A stretch of 11,122 nucleotides of DNA, from assembly GCF_905203285.1 (NCBI RefSeq), contig NZ_CAJKVK010000069.1, positions 1 through 11,122 on the forward strand. The letters run 5' to 3'. This DNA comes from an uncultured Succinatimonas sp. (GTDB lineage: Bacteria > Pseudomonadota > Gammaproteobacteria > Enterobacterales > Succinivibrionaceae). How positions within the stretch are numbered: position 1 is the first letter of the stretch; the number at the start of each line of letters is the position of its first letter. The notes beneath the pieces were generated by a model, which was not told the DNA's origin, ran no database searches, and saw nothing but the letters and a program-made list of their open reading frames with translations. A program made the translations under genes and the position numbers. Positions 6,644 through 11,122 of this stretch are shown piece after piece.

Positions 6644-7666
6644 TTAACGGTCGTTTTTACTAAAGCGTTTTGCAAACCTGCCGTTATCCTCTCTTCCGTA
6701 AGATGAACGCTTGGCGTCTCCATAGACAGACTTTCCGGAACGGGAGCCGTACGGATTTCGATCTTTGTCATCAGCTCTTCCTTTTCTGAAAGGATTATGT
6801 GATGCATTTAAAGCTTTACGACCTGCGGCTTTAATATTGGCTTTATGTTTGGCAAATTTTTCAAGGGCATGCTTTTTATCATTGCTCATTGAAGCTAAAG
6901 AAGTACGGGCAATCTCGCTGCTTTCAAGAGCTTTAAGACCGGCTGCCGCTCTTAAATTATTAATCTCGCTTAGAGTAAGCTCACGATATTTTCCTGCTCT
7001 TAATTTATTATCAAGATCCACTCCGGCATAACGAATACGGATAAGACGACTGACTTGTAAGCCCACAGCTTCCCATAAACGACGCACCTCGCGATTACGT
7101 CCTTCTTTTAAAGAAACGTGATACCACTGATTACGTCCCTCTCCTCCGGCAAAAACAACTTTATCAAAAGAAGCTTTTCCGTCTTCAAGCATCACGCCTT
7201 GTTTTAACGCGGCAATTTGCTCATCGGTCACCTCACCGTAAATACGTGCAGCATAAACACGCTCAATTTCCTTTGAAGGATGCATCAAAGCATTTGCAAG
7301 CTCACCATCCGTAGTAAACAGCAGTAAACCTGACGTATTTAAATCAAGACGCCCCACATAAATCCAGCGACCTCCGTCAGGACGGGGTAAATGATCAAAA
7401 ACCGTAGGACGATCTTCAGGATCTTTGTAAGTAGTGACTTCGCCTTCTGGCTTATAGTACATAAGCACACGGCATTTAGGCTTTTCAGATAACGGGGTCA
7501 ACACAACTTTTCCGTCAATTTTTACAGTCAAAGGTCCTTCTACACGATCGCCGACCTCTGCGACTTTTCCGTTAACCTCAACTCTTCCGGCTGCAATCAA
7601 TGCGTCTAATTCACGACGTGATCCGAGGCCTTGTCTTGCCAAGACTTTTTGCAGTTTTTCGCTCAC
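6644..7666 (-). CDS. rluB: 23S rRNA pseudouridine synthase RluB
   Basis: This cytoplasmic RNA-modifying enzyme converts a uridine of 23S rRNA (U2605 in E. coli) to pseudouridine. Residues 1-60 form an S4 RNA-binding domain, beginning SEKLQKVLARQGLGSRREL much like E. coli RluB. The RsuA-type catalytic domain carries GRLDLNTSGLL at 105-115 with the catalytic Asp108, then EGRNREVRRLW (188-198). From about residue 250 the protein is a long basic, low-complexity tail rich in Lys, Arg, Ser and Gly. At 340 residues it is longer than E. coli RluB (291), the excess being tail. The start is GTG at 7666-7664, with GAAGG 6 bases upstream. An overlapping ATG two bases upstream is out of frame. The leader contains a terminator-like hairpin directly upstream of the ribosome binding site. 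Confidence 0.93.
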   Translation of the reverse strand: MSEKLQKVLARQGLGSRRELDALIAAGRVEVNGKVAEVGDRVEGPLTVKIDGKVVLTPLSEKPKCRVLMYYKPEGEVTTYKDPEDRPTVFDHLPRPDGGRWIYVGRLDLNTSGLLLFTTDGELANALMHPSKEIERVYAARIYGEVTDEQIAALKQGVMLEDGKASFDKVVFAGGEGRNQWYHVSLKEGRNREVRRLWEAVGLQVSRLIRIRYAGVDLDNKLRAGKYRELTLSEINNLRAAAGLKALESSEIARTSLASMSNDKKHALEKFAKHKANIKAAGRKALNASHNPFRKGRADDKDRNPYGSRSGKSVYGDAKRSSYGREDNGRFAKRFSKNDR

Positions 7667-7677
7667 ATTACACCTTC

Positions 7678-7706
7678 AAAAAAAAATCCTCCGCATTTTA
7701 GGAGGA
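7678..7706 (-). terminator. Terminator-like hairpin abutting the rluB ribosome binding site
   Basis: In the minus direction TCCTCC (7706-7701) pairs with GGAGGA (7692-7687) across an 8-base loop, followed by nine consecutive Ts (7686-7678). The GAAGG ribosome binding site of rluB starts at the next base. There is no room for a promoter between the T-run and rluB, so transcripts of rluB must read through it. This suggests attenuation or a read-through switch. The stem is only 6 bp, so efficiency is uncertain. Confidence 0.55.
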
Positions 7707-7780
7707 ATCTACAACGTTACGACCGTGCAGAAACACAATTGAATTCTTCACACAATCGTAAATTAAATCAGCATTAAAGC

Positions 7781-7840
7781 TTAATAAGATATTTTAACAT
7801 ACTGACTTTTTTCTATGAAAGAAATCATCGCAGCAGACAT
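7781..7840 (-). CDS. Possible 19-residue leader peptide upstream of rluB
   Basis: A short frame reads MSAAMISFIEKSQYVKISY and then TAA. Its ATG (7840-7838) follows GAGG at a 4-base spacing, a better ribosome binding site than most genes here have. It lies in the presumed rluB leader, ending 75 bases before the hairpin. There is no run of one regulatory amino acid of the kind seen in classical attenuator peptides. A frame this short can occur by chance, so the call rests on the ribosome binding site and the location. Confidence 0.25.
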   Translation of the reverse strand: MSAAMISFIEKSQYVKISY

Positions 7841-7892
7841 TTTACCTCACTGAAAAAACAGCCAAAAAACATTAAATCTTTTACAGTTTCAT

Positions 7893-7910
7893 CCATCAGA
7901 ATTCTGATGG
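7893..7910. promoter_or_regulatory. Perfect 18-bp palindrome in the rluB/MFS divergent spacer, candidate operator
   Basis: CCATCAGAATTCTGATGG is an uninterrupted 18-base dyad. Flanking GTTT (7886-7889) and AAAC (7911-7914) extend the symmetry around a 3-base interruption. It lies 13 bases upstream of the TATAAT at 7924, where a -35 box would sit, and faces a weak minus-strand TTTAAT at 7871-7876. With no loop it is a poor RNA hairpin, so a dimeric repressor or activator site is the natural reading. It does not contain the T-N11-A spacing typical of LysR sites. Confidence 0.55.
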
Positions 7911-7923
7911 AAACTAACTTTTT

Positions 7924-7929
7924 TATAAT
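7924..7929 (+). promoter_or_regulatory. Candidate -10 box of the MFS-lysR operon
   Basis: A perfect TATAAT lies 50 bases before the MFS start codon, with a predicted transcription start near 7936. The -35 position (about 7901-7906, ATTCTG) is poor and falls inside the 18-bp palindrome, which fits a promoter that needs an activator or is blocked by a bound protein. Confidence 0.45.
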
Positions 7930-7979
7930 TAAATTTTGATTGATAATATATATACGGAAACATCAACAGGAGGTTAGTT

Positions 7980-9143
7980 ATGTTCTGCGCTAATCGTCCT
8001 GCAGGAACAGTATTTGCGGCACGCGCCGCTTTTGCACTTGCAGGATTTGCAATTGCGTCATGGGCACCTTTAGTGCCTTATATTAAAGAAGAGCTTTCTT
8101 TAACTCATTTAGAGCTCTCACGCATCATTCTTCTGATGGGCACCGGCTCAATCATAGGAATGCTTCTTATTTCGTTTTTTATAAGTTTTGCCGGCATCCA
8201 GAATGCGCTGTCACTTTCAGCGGCTGCGCTTACGGGATCTTTGTTGCTGCTTGCTGCAATGCCCCCGATTCATCTGCTTGCCCCGACAGTATTTATTTTC
8301 GGTTTAACGCTAGGATGCGTTGAAGTCGGTGGAAATATTTACGGAACACATCTTGAGAAAACGACAAAAAGGATATTGCTGCCGTCAATGCACGGATGTT
8401 ATTCATTAGGAGAAATCATAGCTCTTGCCATTATCTGCGCTTTAATTTTCTTAAAATTCAGTATTTTTGCAGCAATAGCTATTCCGTCCGTAATTTTAAC
8501 CGGAATAACATTAAATGCCTTACGCAGCATAGGCAGCGTAGCGATCTTTAACCCTGATAAAAAGCACAAAGAGAAACTGTTCGTACTGCCCAAAGGTGCC
8601 GTAATTTTCTTTGCATTTATTTCAAGCCTTATTTATATGGTTGAAGGCGGAATGCTTGATTGGTCAGGTCTTTTCTTATTGCAAAAAACCGATATCAGTA
8701 TCGGATTTGCTAGCTCTGCCTACATTGTCTTAATTATCGCTATGGCAGCAGGTCGTTTTTCAGGAGCTTATTTAATCGGTAAATTTAAAAACTACAAAGT
8801 CGTGTTGGGCGGAGTAAGTCTCTGCGCTACCGCACTTATAGCCGTATACTTTGCGCAAAATTTAATTATTATCTACGCCTGCTTTATGGTTTTGGGTTTT
8901 GCTCTAGCCAATATTATGCCTATCTGCATTTCGCTTGCTGGAAAGCAACAGAGCATGCCGGTCATAGCTGCTGTATCATCAATTTCAACTTGCGGGTACG
9001 GAGCTTTGATTTTAGGCCCTGCTTTAATCGGCTTCATGTCTGAACTCATAACCTTAAACGGAGCATTCGGCGCATTAGGCTTGATGTCATTAGCATTGTC
9101 ATTCATTATTATTTATAAAAGAAGACTATTTGCTATAGCTTAG
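7980..9143 (+). CDS. Major facilitator superfamily transporter, YbjJ-like
   Basis: This is an inner-membrane secondary carrier of 387 residues with about twelve hydrophobic segments. The first segment reads AGFAIASWAPLVPYIKEELS (21-40), closely resembling E. coli YbjJ and its relatives, which belong to the fucose-permease-like branch of MFS. Further family marks are HGCYSLGE (138-145) in the fifth helix region and MVEGGMLDWSGLFL (220-233) at the start of the second half. A hydrophilic loop rich in lysine (192-200) separates the two six-helix halves. The substrate is unknown. The ATG follows a strong AGGAGG at 6 bases. The lysR gene lies 29 bases downstream on the same strand, so the LysR protein probably controls this carrier in response to its substrate. 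Confidence 0.9.
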   Translation: MFCANRPAGTVFAARAAFALAGFAIASWAPLVPYIKEELSLTHLELSRIILLMGTGSIIGMLLISFFISFAGIQNALSLSAAALTGSLLLLAAMPPIHLLAPTVFIFGLTLGCVEVGGNIYGTHLEKTTKRILLPSMHGCYSLGEIIALAIICALIFLKFSIFAAIAIPSVILTGITLNALRSIGSVAIFNPDKKHKEKLFVLPKGAVIFFAFISSLIYMVEGGMLDWSGLFLLQKTDISIGFASSAYIVLIIAMAAGRFSGAYLIGKFKNYKVVLGGVSLCATALIAVYFAQNLIIIYACFMVLGFALANIMPICISLAGKQQSMPVIAAVSSISTCGYGALILGPALIGFMSELITLNGAFGALGLMSLALSFIIIYKRRLFAIA

Positions 9144-9149
9144 AAAATA

Positions 9150-9167
9150 CTCCTCACTTAAAAGGAG
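9150..9167 (+). promoter_or_regulatory. Small hairpin that could mask the lysR ribosome binding site
   Basis: CTCCT (9150-9154) can pair with AGGAG (9163-9167), the Shine-Dalgarno of lysR, across an 8-base loop. The stem is only 5 bp. It may reduce lysR translation unless ribosomes leaving the MFS stop at 9143 open it, giving translational coupling. Confidence 0.3.
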
Positions 9168-9172
9168 AAAAA

Positions 9173-10048
9173 ATGGACTTTAACTTCAACCAGCTTCAAG
9201 CCTTCGTTTTAGCCGCCAAATTAGGATCTTTTTCCCAAACTGCGCGGCATATGGGCAAAGCTCAATCGGTAATTTCAGGATATATCCGTGATTTAGAAGA
9301 CGATCTTAATTATCAGCTGTTTAAACGCGGACATAAAATTGAACTTACAGAACGCGGCTCCCTTCTATTAAAGCATGTAAAGAAGTTGGTTGAAGACGGA
9401 GAAATCTTTTACGAAAGGGCTATGGCGCTTCATGATACAACCCAGCCAAGTCTTCATTTCGGTATTGATTTTTCTATATATGATGCGGAGCTTTTCCATG
9501 TTTTACGTCAATATGCAGAAGCTTTTCCGCATCTAGCTCTGCGCTTGTCACCGATTTCATCTTTTGAAGTAAAAGAACTAATGCTTGAATACGATCTGGA
9601 CGTGGCTCTTTACTTTAATCATAACGAAACACTGCCGTTTAATTTCTCGCATTTACGCCAAGTCCCCAACCGCATAATTGTAGGGAAAAACCATCCGCTT
9701 GCCGCACAAAAAGAAATAACACGCGATCTGTTAGCCAAACATCGCCAAATCGTTATCTGCTCAAATCTAAGTCGCGATGCCAAAGGAATTACCGTATCTC
9801 CTAATGCTTGGGAAGTCGATAATTATTACTATGCCCTATCATTAGTGTCTCATAACGTCGGTTTTGCCATTGTTCCGGAACTTTTAACCGATCTTGATTA
9901 CGAATTCACAAAAAGTATCATTGCCCTTAATGATGATAACCTTAATTTTCCTGACGCAACTTTATCATTAGTATGGAAAGACGGATTGTCTGAACTTAAA
10001 CATTTTAATTTTTTAAAAGAAAAGATCTGTAAAGCCTATTCAATCTGA
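9173..10048 (+). CDS. LysR family transcriptional regulator
   Basis: This is a cytoplasmic DNA-binding regulator of 291 residues, normal for the family. Residues 4-63 are the winged helix-turn-helix (FNQLQAFVLAAKLGSFSQTA... then QSVISGYIRDLEDDL and KRGHKIELTERG). A linker helix follows to about 90, then the periplasmic-binding-protein-like effector domain to the C terminus. The ligand is unknown. The ATG has AAGGAG at 5 bases. LysR genes are usually divergent from their targets. This one instead follows the MFS gene by 29 bases on the same strand, so operon autoregulation through the MFS promoter is likely. No terminator of the usual kind is seen directly after it on the plus strand, although a nested inverted repeat begins 8 bases past its stop. 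Confidence 0.92.
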   Translation: MDFNFNQLQAFVLAAKLGSFSQTARHMGKAQSVISGYIRDLEDDLNYQLFKRGHKIELTERGSLLLKHVKKLVEDGEIFYERAMALHDTTQPSLHFGIDFSIYDAELFHVLRQYAEAFPHLALRLSPISSFEVKELMLEYDLDVALYFNHNETLPFNFSHLRQVPNRIIVGKNHPLAAQKEITRDLLAKHRQIVICSNLSRDAKGITVSPNAWEVDNYYYALSLVSHNVGFAIVPELLTDLDYEFTKSIIALNDDNLNFPDATLSLVWKDGLSELKHFNFLKEKICKAYSI

Positions 10049-10055
10049 TTTGTTA

Positions 10056-10191
10056 AAAAATTTCCTCTATCTTAAATTAGGGCAAAGACAAACTTAAAAA
10101 ACAAAAGCATAAATAAAAAAATCCTCATTGATAAGCCTTAATAACAACCAATGAGGAACCTACGATTTAAAAAAAGATAGAGAAAATTTTT
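10056..10191. repeat. 136-bp nested inverted-repeat element between convergent genes
   Basis: The outer arms are 18 bases each, at 10056-10073 and 10174-10191 (core CTCTATCTT/AAGATAGAG), with one mismatch that becomes a G-U pair in a minus-strand transcript. They enclose an independent 9-bp hairpin (10122-10157). The element fills nearly the whole spacer from 8 bases past the lysR stop to 3 bases past the membrane-protein stop. It may be a compound two-way terminator or a small MITE-like repeat. No target-site duplication is evident at the ends, which weakens the mobile reading. Confidence 0.55.
10115..10157 (-). terminator. Intrinsic terminator of the membrane-protein gene
   Basis: A perfect 9-bp stem (TCCTCATTG/CAATGAGGA, 10122-10157) with an 18-base loop is followed in the minus direction by seven Ts (10121-10115). 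It lies 37 bases past the stop of the minus-strand gene. The loop is long for a terminator, but the stem plus U-tract is convincing. Confidence 0.7.
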
Positions 10192-10194
10192 GCC

Positions 10195-10806
10195 TTATTT
10201 TCTCTTGTACTCAATAAGACAAACCAAAGCTGAAGCCATAATTATGAAATATCCCCATAATTCAGCGGTTTCTTCAACCAGTCTCTTCATATCCACATGA
10301 AAATTAGGACCTAAAGCATTCTCCCAGAATACTTTCATTCCGAACATACGCGAAAAAATCAAAACTACCGTAACGCCGGCAAACAGCCAGTAAAATGAAT
10401 ACTTTTCCAAGCTGGAGCTAATATCATCAATAACCTTTTTATATCCTGAACGCAGACTTGAGTAAACGAACAAAGCCGTAGCGACTAAAGCAAAATAAAC
10501 CCAGCTGCCATGAAATAAATAAGTGTCAAAAAAGGCATCAAGCTCTCTAATCATAAGACAGACAAGGAAACCGCTTATCAATATATAAAATTTATTGGGA
10601 GCCTGTCTTCCTATAAAACAATAAATTGCTGCAGAGGCCAAAAGAAGAAAAGTTTGCGTGTTTTCCACAAGGCCTTGCTCTGAAAACTTATCTTCAGGAA
10701 ACAAAATAGTATCTGCAAAAGCCACTCCAAAAGTAATAAAACAAGTTAAAGATGCTCCTATAAAACATCCAACAGCTTTTAAAATAACAAGACTGTCTTT
10801 ACTCAT
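10195..10806 (-). CDS. Uncharacterised multi-pass membrane protein
   Basis: I do not recognise this 203-residue protein. About six hydrophobic segments can be seen, near residues 7-30, 50-66, 72-87, 100-118, 137-155 and 181-198, with a basic C-terminal KRK. Charged residues cluster at membrane borders: PEDKFSEQGLVENTQ (37-51), RELDAFFD (87-94), and VEETAE (177-182) just before the last helix. HG at 99-100 precedes a helix beginning SWVYFA. Such conserved-looking acidic and histidine positions could bind a metal, proton or ligand, but that is speculation. The ATG at 10806 has only a modest ribosome binding site (GCGGAAA). It is monocistronic as far as visible and converges on lysR. Its own terminator follows. 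Confidence 0.8.
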   Translation of the reverse strand: MSKDSLVILKAVGCFIGASLTCFITFGVAFADTILFPEDKFSEQGLVENTQTFLLLASAAIYCFIGRQAPNKFYILISGFLVCLMIRELDAFFDTYLFHGSWVYFALVATALFVYSSLRSGYKKVIDDISSSLEKYSFYWLFAGVTVVLIFSRMFGMKVFWENALGPNFHVDMKRLVEETAELWGYFIIMASALVCLIEYKRK

Positions 10807-11122
10807 GACTTTTTCCGCTATTAATTTTCTTCTTTCTCCGTGAAAACTTTACTCAAAATTAGAAGTTTTGAGTTTTGTTGCATCCTGATATCACGAATTA
10901 AAGCTTGATAATTTCAGCTTTAAAAATTTCATGCAACATGGGCTTGTAGCCGTACCCCATATATTTAAGGGAACAAATTTTATACGTTATTTTTTTCGTT
11001 ATAAAAACATTTCTTGACCAAATGTCCGTATATATGAGGCTTTTCAAAAAAAAATTTTACATAAAATTAGCTTCATCAGACATATATAAAACATTAGGTA
11101 AAAATAAATAAAAAATTGTACA
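10807..11122. other. Gene-free AT-rich segment upstream of the membrane-protein gene
   Basis: No convincing coding frame, tRNA or known riboswitch is seen. It presumably contains the minus-strand promoter of the membrane-protein gene, but no clean -35/-10 pair was found. A local less AT-rich patch (10938-10956) holds a weak GGCT/AGCC hairpin. Several inverted repeats lie at 10851-10938 and are listed separately. The window ends inside this non-coding stretch. Confidence 0.6.
10851..10938. repeat. Cluster of inverted repeats in the membrane-protein leader
   Basis: Three dyads lie within 88 bases. ACTCAAAA/TTTTGAGT (10851-10873) has a 7-base loop. TGTTGCAT/ATGCAACA (10876-10883 with 10931-10938) encloses TTAAAGCT/AGCTTTAA (10898-10905 with 10916-10923, 10-base loop). 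The second and third are nested, as in a folded leader RNA. The A+T content raises the chance background, and neither strand has a terminator-like T-tract after them. Confidence 0.35.

Noticed and set aside
6571..6807. Minus-strand open frame of 78 codons overlapping the end of rluB
   Set aside because: Most of it lies inside the rluB coding region in another frame, it ends across the terminator hairpin, and it resembles no protein family.
7893..7910. Palindrome as a classical LysR T-N11-A box
   Set aside because: The dyad has even symmetry with T-N10-A, and no T-N11-A pair is found within it.
10056..10191. Annotation as a MITE or other mobile element
   Set aside because: No matching target-site duplication is seen at the two ends and copy number cannot be judged from this window, so it is listed as an inverted repeat only.
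10938..10975. Riboswitch or small RNA at the less AT-rich patch
   Set aside because: Only a 4-bp stem and a 5-bp pairing are visible and no known riboswitch core motif is recognised.
1..11122. CRISPR array, tRNA, rRNA, insertion sequence or phage genes
   Set aside because: No regularly spaced repeats, cloverleaf-like sequence, rRNA-like sequence, transposase or integrase was found on either strand.

Overview
The window reads as an AT-rich gammaproteobacterial chromosome. A recognisable RluB pseudouridine synthase, a YoaE/YegH-type TerC-CBS-CorC membrane protein and a YbjJ-like MFS carrier all point that way. TRAP-type binding proteins and PrpR_N regulators are common in anaerobic, fermentative lineages, so a gut or rumen genus such as the Succinivibrionaceae would fit, but this assignment is an inference. 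No rRNA, tRNA, CRISPR array, insertion sequence or phage gene is visible.

Region 1 (1-4798) is an accessory-looking, very AT-rich catabolic module with a divergent layout. A zinc-dependent medium-chain dehydrogenase and a TRAP substrate-binding lipoprotein form a two-gene unit on the minus strand that ends in a clear intrinsic terminator. Diverging from it are a PrpR_N-type regulator and, 10 bases behind, a histidine phosphatase. The likely theme is uptake and oxidation of a small organic acid, polyol or sugar acid, with the regulator sensing the ligand. Two features are unusual. The regulator keeps the architecture of a sigma-54 activator but has lost the Walker A lysine, a recognisable Walker B and the GAFTGA loop. 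The TRAP binding protein has no DctQ or DctM membrane partners here.

Region 2 (4799-7979) is core-like. A TerC/CBS/CorC protein and rluB are both on the minus strand. The leader of rluB is odd: a terminator-like hairpin with nine Ts abuts the Shine-Dalgarno, and a 19-codon open frame with a good ribosome binding site lies further upstream. The divergent rluB/MFS spacer also holds a perfect 18-bp palindrome next to a TATAAT box.

Region 3 (7980-11122) contains an MFS carrier and a LysR regulator, probably one operon on the plus strand. They converge on an uncharacterised multi-pass membrane protein on the minus strand. Between them sits a nested inverted-repeat structure: 18-bp outer arms enclosing a terminator hairpin. 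The last 316 bases hold no gene but contain several inverted repeats upstream of the membrane protein.

The strongest candidates for something undescribed are the sigma-54-activator-like regulator with degenerate ATPase motifs and its four-gene locus, followed by the rluB leader.
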